A DNA stretch of 64,000 nt from CAZGNZ01 sp964527215. Its GTDB lineage: Bacteria; Fidelibacterota; Marinisomatia; SCGC-AAA003-L08; JACNLC01. Every line of letters starts with the position of its first letter. The stretch's first letter is position 1. Shown piece after piece: positions 9,189 through 18,800 of the stretch. The position numbers were made by a program, and so were the translations under genes. Where the stretch lies: contig CAZGNZ010000006.1 of assembly GCA_964527215.1 (NCBI GenBank), forward strand, positions 57,814 to 121,813, given 5' to 3'. The notes below the pieces were generated by a model. It was not told the DNA's origin and did no database searches. It was given only the letters and a program-made list of their open reading frames with translations.

Positions 9189-10139
9189 CTATTGATTTGA
9201 CAGGTTTTCTAACAGCTCATCAATAAATGAGCCATAGTTTTCAGCATATTTATAGGTTACCGTGAAATCAGACCCATCCTCCAGAATCGGATTACACCAG
9301 AATTTGAAGGTTTGGGTTCCTTCGTAGGTATCGCGGATTGTCAGCGCCAGCTCCGTATCACAGGAAACACCGGATGAGACGTGAACCAGCTTTTGAATAT
9401 CCGTTTCATCATCCCACTCCTCGTTTCCATTGAGATCTGTGAATGGTTCTCCTTCATCGTATATGCAGTTGTCGTTTTCATCCACATACGGCTCTCTGAG
9501 CACCGCTTCATGGATTCCGTAAACGACTGTACTGTCCGTATGGATAACTGCAGCGGTTCCAGTCATTTCAAAGACGGTGTCGAATATCACTCCGTCTTCC
9601 ACCATCGACACATACAGTTCATCGATATCTTCCATCTGCATTACGGCTTCGCTCATAGCCCCCGTGAGAACCGTCAAATTCACTCCTGGATCATATCTGA
9701 ACTGAAATTCCGGATCTGCATCAAGAACCATCTGAATACGATCACTGGACAGCTGAAACTCACCCATGGCGAAATACACCATAGCCAGTCCTGCATTTGA
9801 CTCATTGATCAGTATCTGCTCCAGATCGGGATCAAACAGAGCGAAATTCTGGGTTTTCTGGAAGTTGGAAATCGCCCGCTCCAGATCGTGACTTTCTGAC
9901 CGGGCATAGCTCCAGCCGAGTCCGAGATAGGGTTCCGGCTTGGTGGCATCGCGGTCCGCGGCAGTCTGGAAGCGGTCAATAGCTCCAACGAATGTTCCGG
10001 CCTGGAACAGTTCCCAGCCTTCAATCATCAGAGACACATATGTATCCGGATAACCGCTGAGAAAGGAATCATCGCTGAACTGTTCTTCGCAACCGCTAAA
10101 GATCAGCACAAAAATAATAAACGGGATAAACTTCTTCAT
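9189..10139 (-). CDS. TPR-containing lipoprotein
   Basis: The 316-residue product has a lipoprotein signal peptide with lipobox IFSGC (Cys17). Residues about 35-170 have the helical repeat pattern of TPRs (EGWELFQAGTFVGAIDRFQT, EPYLGLGWSYARS, NAGLAMVYFAMGEFQLSSDR). The C-terminal third contains an acidic aspartate/asparagine loop (DENDNCIYDEGEPFTDLNGN), similar to calcium-binding loops of the neighbouring proteins, and a beta-rich tail. Its ATG overlaps the stop of the 1751-residue gene (ATGA), so the two are probably made together. A periplasmic or outer-membrane-anchored scaffold for the exported neighbours is likely, by inference. No enzyme motif is seen. Confidence 0.85.
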   Translation of the reverse strand: MKKFIPFIIFVLIFSGCEEQFSDDSFLSGYPDTYVSLMIEGWELFQAGTFVGAIDRFQTAADRDATKPEPYLGLGWSYARSESHDLERAISNFQKTQNFALFDPDLEQILINESNAGLAMVYFAMGEFQLSSDRIQMVLDADPEFQFRYDPGVNLTVLTGAMSEAVMQMEDIDELYVSMVEDGVIFDTVFEMTGTAAVIHTDSTVVYGIHEAVLREPYVDENDNCIYDEGEPFTDLNGNEEWDDETDIQKLVHVSSGVSCDTELALTIRDTYEGTQTFKFWCNPILEDGSDFTVTYKYAENYGSFIDELLENLSNQ

Positions 10140-13100
10140 TTTAACAACACCATTTTTTGGGTTTCAGAAATGTTACCGGCTTCAAACCGTACGAAGTACA
10201 CACCTGAAGGCACACTGAGTCCGGCAGCATCCAGGCCGTTCCAATTGAGGCTGTACCAGGCTGCCGGCTGAACTTCATTCACCAGAGTGGTTATCCACTG
10301 CCCGCGGATATTGTATACGTTCAGGCGGACAGGACTGTCTTCAGGCAGGAAGTAACGCAGCGTGGTCTGAGCATTAAACGGATTGGGATAGTTGGGTGCC
10401 AACAGAAATTCACCCGGCTGCAGTTCGACTTCTGTCACCGGAAGGTGATTGGAACCGCTGACTGCAGCGAAAACACCCAGTTGGTCGGTGACGGCCTGAA
10501 TCTGGTTTTCTGTGATTACTCCGCCAAGATTTACCCAGGTATCCCCTGTTAATCGGTAGAGACAGGTGGATCCGTTGCTCGCATCATCCAGAGTCATCCG
10601 AATGGCTGTCGGTGCCGGCAGCATTCCGTTTTCAGAGGCAAAGCTGGTGAGCCCGGAGTTAAACTCCAAACCTCCTCGACCCAATTCCGGCAGACCGGTC
10701 TGTCCTGTTTCCGGAATGTCAAAAGCGACCAGGCGGACATTCTCCCTGTATGCCGGTATCACCAATTCAGCTGTCCCGGTACTGAACAGAGATCCCTGTC
10801 TTCCCAATGTGTATACAGTAGAAACGGTATAGGTTATGGATGGAAGTGAGATTCCGTTTTGATCCATACCGCTGTATGTCAGGCTGTAATTCTCCCATGT
10901 TCCCAGTTCCCAGGCAAGGTGGTAGAGTATGTATTCTTCTGTTGCCAGGTTTGTGGGTTCCAGCAGTGCGTAGGTTGTGTCGATTCCATTGCTGCCAATC
11001 ATCCCAACCACTTCAATATTCGGACCTTCCACGCCAATGGCATCAAAGATGGGCCGTTCGCTCACCACATAGAGATCCAGAAAACTCTGGAAACCCGGGT
11101 TCTGCATGACATAGAAATTACTGTATTCAGGAGCACTGGTTATGTTTGTGACGACCAGATCATACGTATTTGCCGGCTGCGCATTATCCACCTTTGCCAC
11201 AACCAGCGCCATGTTCTGATTCCCATGCCAGGTCCAGTCTGCCAGTCCGCCTTCACAGGAACTGCCATTCCAAAAACCTGAGTTGTTCTCACAGCATTCA
11301 GTTTGGGTGGCGGACACTCCGTCGGAACAGATGCCGTCGTAATCCTTAAACTGGAAATTCAGCGTGTCCGGAACCCCTTCATTCTCCGTAATTATTGAAT
11401 TGGTGGTTACAGGCAGGCTGCCTCGGGATGTCAGGGAATCCATGTCAAAGTACACGACCTCGTACATGGGATGCATATGCTCTGTAAATCCGTTTTTCAG
11501 CATGATCTTGGCCGCCTGGAGTTCCACTCCGTCATATCCGTCCACAATCAGATCATCACCCGGCAGCAGCAGCGGTGTTTTTTCACTGATACTGTTGTCA
11601 ATGAGACTGACTGACAGTCCTTCCATGAAATAGAAATTGAATGACCACGGCGGTACCTGATCCAGTGAATAGGGCGGTTTGCTGTCTTCAGAGAATTTCA
11701 GCGAACCGGCATTCTTGCTGGAGGGCGGTGCATGCAGATCAACAGCATCGATGGTGTACAATCCGTCATAATAGTTTAACTCGTGTTCAATATCCAGGAA
11801 ACAGGTTACGGCATAGTCAATGAACACATCACCGCTCGTTACTTCGGGATATCCGGCATGAACCAGAGCCGTGTCAATGGATGCCAGTCCGGTGATGGTG
11901 TCATTCATGGCCACTGCATCAATCAAATCCCATCCTGATGTACTCTCACCCGCAGGCACATATTTTTCCATCAGATAGGACAGGAACAGATAGATATTAT
12001 GCTGGTCCGCACGGTCTTTCTTCGAAAAACTGATGTAGGTCAGCTGATTTCCGGATGAGACGCCCGGGTCGGCATCACCAAAAAATGCGACATTGTCAAG
12101 CAGGCGGACCTGTTCAAAAAACGCCAGCCCTTCCTTCAGCCAGTCTTCTTCTTCCGGGTCATTCTGATCAATAAGCAGTTTTGTGTACTCATGAACCATT
12201 GCATTGTACAGTGTGTTCAAGAAGTCGTCCTCTGAACCGGAGATCACCTGAGGAGCCACATCCAGAAAGAGGAAATCACCGGCGTTGATCATCTCTGCAG
12301 GTTCTTCATACAGTGTATAGTACCCATGGGTAAACAGACTGGAATTGGTATCATTGGCCCCTTTACTGTATTCGTCAGAGATATCATACAGTGCAATAGT
12401 CAGTCTGCCGTCCTCGTCCAGATCCTCCATACCGGAATGCACGCTCTCAATCTGCATTTTATTGTTCTGGTAGAACGTTGCCAGATTGAGCACATCTTCC
12501 TCGCACACCTGAGTAAAAATCGGTGTTTCTCCGGCACCGGCCACGGCATCGCATTCTTCCTGAGTATGAACTCCGACATAAACGCACCGGCCGTTGATGT
12601 AGGTCACGTTGGGTGCAGTACAGTCGGCTGCTTTCTCACGCTCTTCGTCATAGCACTGACCATCCCACACCGACTGTTCTACCATAATGGCGATTTCGTC
12701 ATCGACATATTTCTGGATGAAGAAATGATTCTCCGGTGCATCCGCAAAAGCCCGGTGGCTTTCATTCCAGAGGAATCGTCCGGTAGTCATTTCAATACTG
12801 GTAAATTCATACAAATCCCACACGCCGTCGTTGTTCAAATCATCAAACGGTTCGCCCTCTTCATAGGACCCATTCATCTCGGTTCCGCCGGGATTGAGCA
12901 CTGCATCATAGTCATCGCCGTTGGGATCCAGATTGGGTGTCCATACTGCCCCGGAGTTTTCACAGTCAGCCTGGGATTCAAAGGGGGTCCATTCGTTTAC
13001 AACCCAGGCGTCCGGATCGGGTGTCCAGGTGGCTCCGGCATTTTCACATGCCTGACGGTTTCTGTGGCGCGGATTGGAGCAAGTGCCCAAATTATCTTCA

Positions 13101-15391
13101 CAGTCTTCCTGTTCACTGTAATCCGTGTCAGAGCATGAATAATTCGCAATGCACTCAGCCTCATCTGTCCATTGGATATCTGAGCAGGCACCTGCAACTG
13201 AACAATCGCCGGGGTAACCAGGCTCAAGTTCACTGGGCAGTCCGTCGATCCCGAAATCATCAAAGGGTTCCGGATCATCATCCAGAACACCGTTTTCATT
13301 CAGATCCAGAAAGTCAAGCGTGCCGGTATTATCCAGATTTTGGGCAATGCCGGCTTCCAAGTCCAGCTGCACATCAATTATTTCTCCAACCGGGATATAG
13401 CCTGTCATATCCTCATAAGCCGTATCTGACAGCTGAAAAACCACTTCATCCACAAACCCTTCACCAATATCCACCGTGTAATCATCAACCGAATACGGCA
13501 TATCATTGATGGTGAGATTCAACGTTCCCGGATTGAAAGAAGCTGCCTGGATATTTTTATTGAAATCCATGATGATCTGCCGGTTGATAACATCCAGTTT
13601 AACAGATGAGATCACCGGTCCCGTTACATCATTGATATAATGAATGGGCAGATCAATCTGATGATTTCCGTTGTTGTCGGAGCTTCCTGCCGAGAAAAAG
13701 GTGAACGGATCAATGTTGATTGCGAGGGAATCTCCGGCATTGGCGGCGGTTTCAAACCATCCGGCATTGTCCATATCAAGGGTTATGTACGTAAACTCCT
13801 TGTTGCTGTTACGGGAAAGATAGGCAAATTCAGGATCAAACACCTCTCCGGTGGTTACATTATTTACTACAATTCCGGTAATCTCCTGATAGGAACGATC
13901 CTGCACCAGTTTATAATCGAAGTATTGTGAAACGCCGTCACCAATAACCCATTCATCCGGTTCAGGCGCCCAATCGATCTGGATTTGATTGAATCTGGCT
14001 GAATAACTGATTTCATCAACTTGCGGATAAATTTCCGGATCATCATAGTCTTCAAGCACAAACAGAGGTTTGCCGTATCCGGCCTGATTTCCGTTATTTT
14101 CCACATCATAGATCGCATATTCATCGATGTTGATGTGCATATCCGTCCCGCTTGCCTGGGCATCCCGAATGAGCAGTTCCAATGCGGTCTGATCAGGCAG
14201 AAGGAGTTCCTTGAATTTCAGTATGGTTGCGTCTGAGCTTAAATTTGAGAGCCGGATGCCGCTGAAGACAACTGTATCGACGCCTGCCGAAACGTAGATT
14301 TTGGAAAACACCGGATAGGGTTTGGAATACCGCACATTCCGTGAAGTGCCAAAATCCAACTGTAACTCATTATCTTCCATGGTGTAGCTGGCTGATACCA
14401 GATTCAAAGGCTGGCTGTCCGGTATAAAATCCAACGGTAATTGGATGGATTGATTGGGATTATAATATGTATCCACAAAGCCACCCTGGTGAATGGTAAT
14501 TGCCAGGTCGTCACCAAAGACATCCAGCTCAAATTTCTTGGCGTTGGAACGGGTCAGAAAGATATCGATTGTATCATTGTCCGCGGTCTGTTCAATATAA
14601 TCGAATCCTTCCAGCGTCATCATTCCATCAGTACTGGACAGCATGATTTTGAACACGTCAACATTGGCTTCCATATCCAGAACGCCATTGTTATTCCCAA
14701 AAACTTCATCATTTTCCACGTCTTCGCCGTCTTCCGGCGGACCGCCGTCAATAATTCCGTTTCCGGGACAGTCATCCTGTCCGTTATTGCAGGTCCGGTC
14801 TTCCGGCAGCTGGTCAAACTGGACATCACGGTCGAATATCACCGTCAGCTGATTGAAGTTGGCATTGTAATATGCTTCCTGAAGGACCGGAGAATTGGGA
14901 TGAGGTTCGTCTTCCTCGATGATGCTGTTTTTCAGATTTACGGGGAGATTCTGCACTGCAGAACTGGCACTGAGGTCTTCCGCCACGAACGCGCCCATGC
15001 CGATATCAATCATCAGACTGGAGATTTCCAGTTCTTCCACGGCATTTGCCAGTTCATTGGTGTTGCCCCAGTACTTGAAATCAGCCTGTGTATTACTGGT
15101 TTCCTCATCGTTATTTGCCCGTTCATCCAGAACGGTGCCGTAAATCAGATTGATACGAACCGTATCGTACAGAACTTCCGCTGTTTCGATGACGCCTCCG
15201 TCCACCTGAACCGTTTCACTGCCGTCTGATAAATCTATCAGACCCAGTAATACGTTATCGGTCCGGACATTATCGTCAAACACGATCTCAAGAACGTTGG
15301 TGTTGAGATCATAGACTGCATCTGTTGCAGTTACGCCAAACAGAGTGCTCAGCAACGCGATTGTGATGAAGTATGTTAAGGTATTTCTCAT
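10136..15391 (-). CDS. Giant exported protein with degenerate gluzincin-like peptidase region and T9SS-type sorting domain
   Basis: The 1751-residue product starts with a signal peptide (MRNTLTYFITIALLSTLFGV). Up to about residue 700 it is built of repeated beta-sandwich modules that track bacterial Ig-like domains (for example AYYNANFNQLTVIFDRDVQF and ISYSARFNQIQIDWAPEP). A Cys-rich zone at about 730-820 follows. Residues about 965-1110 resemble a zinc peptidase: MVHEYTKLLI at 1065-1074 corresponds to HExxH with Lys in place of the second His, and EDWLKEGLAFFEQ at about 1082 resembles the third-ligand motif. This makes it probably inactive or altered. The C-terminus is a T9SS-like sorting domain (NYPNPFNAQTTLRYFL, ending KMVLLK). 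Its start overlaps the PorV-like gene stop and its stop overlaps the TPR lipoprotein start. Substrate and role are unknown. Confidence 0.87.
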   Translation of the reverse strand: MRNTLTYFITIALLSTLFGVTATDAVYDLNTNVLEIVFDDNVRTDNVLLGLIDLSDGSETVQVDGGVIETAEVLYDTVRINLIYGTVLDERANNDEETSNTQADFKYWGNTNELANAVEELEISSLMIDIGMGAFVAEDLSASSAVQNLPVNLKNSIIEEDEPHPNSPVLQEAYYNANFNQLTVIFDRDVQFDQLPEDRTCNNGQDDCPGNGIIDGGPPEDGEDVENDEVFGNNNGVLDMEANVDVFKIMLSSTDGMMTLEGFDYIEQTADNDTIDIFLTRSNAKKFELDVFGDDLAITIHQGGFVDTYYNPNQSIQLPLDFIPDSQPLNLVSASYTMEDNELQLDFGTSRNVRYSKPYPVFSKIYVSAGVDTVVFSGIRLSNLSSDATILKFKELLLPDQTALELLIRDAQASGTDMHINIDEYAIYDVENNGNQAGYGKPLFVLEDYDDPEIYPQVDEISYSARFNQIQIDWAPEPDEWVIGDGVSQYFDYKLVQDRSYQEITGIVVNNVTTGEVFDPEFAYLSRNSNKEFTYITLDMDNAGWFETAANAGDSLAINIDPFTFFSAGSSDNNGNHQIDLPIHYINDVTGPVISSVKLDVINRQIIMDFNKNIQAASFNPGTLNLTINDMPYSVDDYTVDIGEGFVDEVVFQLSDTAYEDMTGYIPVGEIIDVQLDLEAGIAQNLDNTGTLDFLDLNENGVLDDDPEPFDDFGIDGLPSELEPGYPGDCSVAGACSDIQWTDEAECIANYSCSDTDYSEQEDCEDNLGTCSNPRHRNRQACENAGATWTPDPDAWVVNEWTPFESQADCENSGAVWTPNLDPNGDDYDAVLNPGGTEMNGSYEEGEPFDDLNNDGVWDLYEFTSIEMTTGRFLWNESHRAFADAPENHFFIQKYVDDEIAIMVEQSVWDGQCYDEEREKAADCTAPNVTYINGRCVYVGVHTQEECDAVAGAGETPIFTQVCEEDVLNLATFYQNNKMQIESVHSGMEDLDEDGRLTIALYDISDEYSKGANDTNSSLFTHGYYTLYEEPAEMINAGDFLFLDVAPQVISGSEDDFLNTLYNAMVHEYTKLLIDQNDPEEEDWLKEGLAFFEQVRLLDNVAFFGDADPGVSSGNQLTYISFSKKDRADQHNIYLFLSYLMEKYVPAGESTSGWDLIDAVAMNDTITGLASIDTALVHAGYPEVTSGDVFIDYAVTCFLDIEHELNYYDGLYTIDAVDLHAPPSSKNAGSLKFSEDSKPPYSLDQVPPWSFNFYFMEGLSVSLIDNSISEKTPLLLPGDDLIVDGYDGVELQAAKIMLKNGFTEHMHPMYEVVYFDMDSLTSRGSLPVTTNSIITENEGVPDTLNFQFKDYDGICSDGVSATQTECCENNSGFWNGSSCEGGLADWTWHGNQNMALVVAKVDNAQPANTYDLVVTNITSAPEYSNFYVMQNPGFQSFLDLYVVSERPIFDAIGVEGPNIEVVGMIGSNGIDTTYALLEPTNLATEEYILYHLAWELGTWENYSLTYSGMDQNGISLPSITYTVSTVYTLGRQGSLFSTGTAELVIPAYRENVRLVAFDIPETGQTGLPELGRGGLEFNSGLTSFASENGMLPAPTAIRMTLDDASNGSTCLYRLTGDTWVNLGGVITENQIQAVTDQLGVFAAVSGSNHLPVTEVELQPGEFLLAPNYPNPFNAQTTLRYFLPEDSPVRLNVYNIRGQWITTLVNEVQPAAWYSLNWNGLDAAGLSVPSGVYFVRFEAGNISETQKMVLLK

Positions 15392-16404
15392 AGCTGATAC
15401 CCTATACTGAATTGATTAACAAATCCAATAATGCCGTAATCGGCCCGTGCATAATCAAATGTGATTTCCTGCTGGGAGAACTTCAACAGATTCAGACCGA
15501 ATCCAAAAAAGCCCCGTGCTGAATCATGATCGGTATACAGACCTGCACGTGCATACAGCATGTTTTCGTAATTGTATTCTGCACCGATGTTCAGCCGCTC
15601 ATCCGTATCATTTGGATGAACCCCGTCTAATCCGATGATTAAAGCCTGTGTATCATCGTCGGTGAGAAATTCATATGTGACCCCAACCTGGAAAATGAGA
15701 GGCATATGATAGCTTCGGAACGGTTCCGGATCTGTTTCAAACCCGCCCATTCCGTCGTAGTCATCAAAATTTTCATCAAAATCAAGCTCTGATCCAAAAT
15801 TACGTATGCTCATTCCCAGTTTCAGGCTTCGGAACCCGGTCTGATAAAATGTACCCAGATCCACAGCCCATGTACTGGAAACATAGTCATCCAGGTCTAC
15901 GCTTTCTCTCACGTAGTAGATATTTGCACCAAAGGCAAACCGATCTGTCAGAAAGGTCGCATAGGAACCGCCGACTGCCATGTCTTTCCATGAAAACTGT
16001 CGGCCTGTACCTTCTGGCTGATTCACAGTTCTTTCTTCCATATCCCCTGAGTCCAGAGCTCTGTAATGGAACGCCACCGCACTCCGTCGGTTCAGTTTAT
16101 ATGCAAATGCACCGGCATAATAATGGATATCGGCCAGCCAGTCCACGTTACTGATCATTCCGTTCATGTTTTCTGTAAACACCAGTGTGGCTGGATTATA
16201 GAAAACAGCGGATGCTGAATTATTCTTGAATCCGATGGATGCATTGCCCATTGCGCTGAATCGGGCATCCGGACTTATAGACAGAAAATGTGCTCCGGAC
16301 GTCCCTACTTTGGCAAAGCTTTCACCTGCCGAGTCTGATTCATCCTGCGCTGCGACCCAAGTAAACAAGCTAATGATAAATAAAATTCGGAATATATATC
16401 TCAT
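15388..16404 (-). CDS. PorV/PorQ-like outer-membrane beta-barrel protein
   Basis: The 338-residue product has a signal peptide (MRYIFRILFIISLFTWVAA) and the N-terminal signature of the PorV/PorQ family: GTSGAHFLSISPDARFSAMG followed by SAVFYNPATL. The rest consists of alternating amphipathic beta strands ending in an aromatic/hydrophobic residue, as in FadL-type 14-strand barrels. In T9SS organisms PorV shuttles cargo from the translocon to the attachment complex. Here it sits inside an operon whose neighbours carry sorting domains, so it may be a dedicated shuttle for them (inference). Both ends overlap adjacent genes by ATGA. No other T9SS core gene (porK, porL, porM, sov) is in the window. 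Confidence 0.88.
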   Translation of the reverse strand: MRYIFRILFIISLFTWVAAQDESDSAGESFAKVGTSGAHFLSISPDARFSAMGNASIGFKNNSASAVFYNPATLVFTENMNGMISNVDWLADIHYYAGAFAYKLNRRSAVAFHYRALDSGDMEERTVNQPEGTGRQFSWKDMAVGGSYATFLTDRFAFGANIYYVRESVDLDDYVSSTWAVDLGTFYQTGFRSLKLGMSIRNFGSELDFDENFDDYDGMGGFETDPEPFRSYHMPLIFQVGVTYEFLTDDDTQALIIGLDGVHPNDTDERLNIGAEYNYENMLYARAGLYTDHDSARGFFGFGLNLLKFSQQEITFDYARADYGIIGFVNQFSIGYQL

Positions 16405-18800
16405 CTGAATACCACAAACTTTCCAATGTGTTTCTTCATGCTGCCGGAAGCCTGACCCACTTCGGTCACTTTTGGGGCTTCCACCACATAAATATACAGA
16501 CCGCTGACCACTGACTGATCATTGCGGGAAACCAGATTCCAGTATTCCGTACTGGAGCCGTCGGAATGATTGATTTCCTCCACCAGATCCCCCGCCAGCG
16601 AGAAAATGGATATTTTGCACAGCGGCGGCAGGTTGATGAACCCGATTTTATCCTGGTACTCCTGTTCCCAGAGTGCCGTGCCCCGATACGGATTCGGCAC
16701 CACCGCAATCTCACTCAGACTTGGAATCGGATCCAGCACTTCATACAGCCGGCCCGGTTCCACCGGTTGAGGTGCACCGTCGGCAGTCTTCTTATAATTG
16801 GACAATGGGGAATATGAAGGAAGGATTTCCTGTCCCGCCACTTCTTCCGATTTATAGCCGTCATATGACACAACCGTGTAGTAATACGGCAGGCCGTTTA
16901 CCGGATGGAAAGGCAGGGTATCACGCACATTCAGCGCCTGGGACAAGTCTTCACCCCAGAGTGTGGTGCCGTCTGCATTGTAGCACCAGAGATCGCTGTC
17001 CGGTCCGCCGTCGTCACAGGAATTCCGGATATCGGGCAGATCAAGGAGAATCCAATCGTCGTTGTCGTCTTTGGGGTTCAGAGTGTCCCCAAATGCATTG
17101 ACAATGAAAACCGGTTCATTATCCTTTGTGTCAAAAGCTGCAATCATCTCCCAGTTTTTCGGTTCAAAAATCGCCCTGTACACCTGATAGCCCTCGAAAT
17201 CATAATCATTCAGATTGGCATCCCAGGAATTGATTTCAGCCTGAGTATCCCAAGCGAGCCGGACGCCTTTATCCAGCGGACTGTAGGACAGATCGGGCGT
17301 CAGCGGCGGGATTGGCAGGTTCCAGTGAATATCTTCGTCAAACGAAGACGGGCTGTACGGATCGGAATGCTTGGACCCTGAGTAGTAGGCCCGGTAGGCA
17401 TTGTCGATATTCTGCCGCATACCCTGAAGTCCCTGTCCCAGTGCCATCACCCAGACAAGCTTTGTGGTATCGCCTTCAGCGATATCGATGGGGCCGGTGG
17501 TAAGCAGAAAGCGGTAGTCGAACTCAGGAAATCCCAGTTCAATGGGATTACGGAGATAATGCATGCCTCCGCTGGTGCTGTGCTGACCCAGCATAAAGTC
17601 CCAGCGGTCGTCATCCACGCCTGGATCCGATTCCCAGTTCCACCACTGGTGTGCAGATGCGCCCATCCACTCGGAGCCGTCTTCATGCATTTGCATCGGG
17701 GCTTCCGTGTAAAGCAGTGCTCCGCCGAAGAATCCGTCATTGGGCTGAGAGTTTTCCCGTTCACCGTAGTCATTGGCTGACGAGGTTTTATTGTCTGCAT
17801 CGTAGATGTAGGAAACAGAACGGGGAAACTGCCATCCCATAAGGATATTGCCGTCAGAATCGGTGGCGGCTTCACCAGCATAGCGGCCCAGATCAGGCAC
17901 ATCTGTCTGCCAATACAGAGTATCGCCGGCCGGGTCCAGAATCACTGCCCACTCATCATAAAATCCGTCCGGCTCCTGTGTCACCAGATTGAAATTGGGA
18001 TTGTGACCCGAATCCCTGCTGAAGGGGATACCCCATTCATCATAGCCGGTTTCCCCGTCGCCATCCAGATCCAGCGGGTCAACCACATCCATAATATCGG
18101 TATTGGAGTCATTGCCGTCCCAGCCGTCATAATCCACAAGATCATCGATATGTTTGTCCGTATCATCCGATCCGGACACATCCACATCGTACCAGAACGA
18201 GATATATACATCGTTGAGATTTCCGTTAAGGCCGGTATTTATTACAGAATATTCAAATGCGATGAAGTCGTCATAGTCGGGCAGTCCCCATGTCAGTCCT
18301 CGGCGTATAACCTTGATCCCCAGTGCCTGCTGACCGCTGATGGATTCACTGTCCAAATCGTCATACACCACATAGGAATCTTCCAGTGATTTGGATTTCT
18401 CCCCATTGACATTGCTTCCGATTTCACCGGCGAATCCGCTGCTGGGCAGCCATTCCTTTTCATCGGCATTATAGAAATAGGTTTTCAGGATGGGTACTCC
18501 CCCGAGTTCGCAGCCCACCCAGAAACCGGCGTCATAAAGATAGCTGTTTCCGGAACCGGCAGGCCAGGCGGCCGACGGGCGTCCGGAAGCTTCAAAGTCA
18601 GGATCTCCCACGCTGCCGAAGTTTGTAACGGCGGACCACAGATTTCCGGACTGGTGTATATAGAAGGCTTTATCCGGACGGGCGGACCTGTACATGCTCA
18701 GATCCTGCTCATCCGGTGCATTGATATCACGTGCTGTCAGAAGCGCACCGCAGAGGATGACACCCAGACAGAAGATAGTAAAAAACGATTTAGAGTTCAA
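16401..18800 (-). CDS. Exported protein with variant T9SS-like sorting domain
   Basis: The 799-residue product has a signal peptide (SFFTIFCLGVILCGALLTA). It contains an acidic Asp/Gly-rich stretch at about 205-260 (DLDGDGETGYDEWG) that looks like calcium loops. A fibronectin-III-like module follows at about 520-640 (DKGVRLAWDTQAEINSWDA, YDFEGYQVYRA). The C-terminal domain has the variant motif VVPNPYRGTALWE and ends in KHIGKFVVFR, a sorting-domain subtype seen in related phyla. The start is a TTG at 18800 inside the last codons of the TonB-receptor gene (11-base overlap); no better start is seen. Its stop overlaps the PorV-like gene. I do not recognise an activity; a surface partner of the receptor is possible. 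Confidence 0.82.
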   Translation of the reverse strand: MNSKSFFTIFCLGVILCGALLTARDINAPDEQDLSMYRSARPDKAFYIHQSGNLWSAVTNFGSVGDPDFEASGRPSAAWPAGSGNSYLYDAGFWVGCELGGVPILKTYFYNADEKEWLPSSGFAGEIGSNVNGEKSKSLEDSYVVYDDLDSESISGQQALGIKVIRRGLTWGLPDYDDFIAFEYSVINTGLNGNLNDVYISFWYDVDVSGSDDTDKHIDDLVDYDGWDGNDSNTDIMDVVDPLDLDGDGETGYDEWGIPFSRDSGHNPNFNLVTQEPDGFYDEWAVILDPAGDTLYWQTDVPDLGRYAGEAATDSDGNILMGWQFPRSVSYIYDADNKTSSANDYGERENSQPNDGFFGGALLYTEAPMQMHEDGSEWMGASAHQWWNWESDPGVDDDRWDFMLGQHSTSGGMHYLRNPIELGFPEFDYRFLLTTGPIDIAEGDTTKLVWVMALGQGLQGMRQNIDNAYRAYYSGSKHSDPYSPSSFDEDIHWNLPIPPLTPDLSYSPLDKGVRLAWDTQAEINSWDANLNDYDFEGYQVYRAIFEPKNWEMIAAFDTKDNEPVFIVNAFGDTLNPKDDNDDWILLDLPDIRNSCDDGGPDSDLWCYNADGTTLWGEDLSQALNVRDTLPFHPVNGLPYYYTVVSYDGYKSEEVAGQEILPSYSPLSNYKKTADGAPQPVEPGRLYEVLDPIPSLSEIAVVPNPYRGTALWEQEYQDKIGFINLPPLCKISIFSLAGDLVEEINHSDGSSTEYWNLVSRNDQSVVSGLYIYVVEAPKVTEVGQASGSMKKHIGKFVVFR

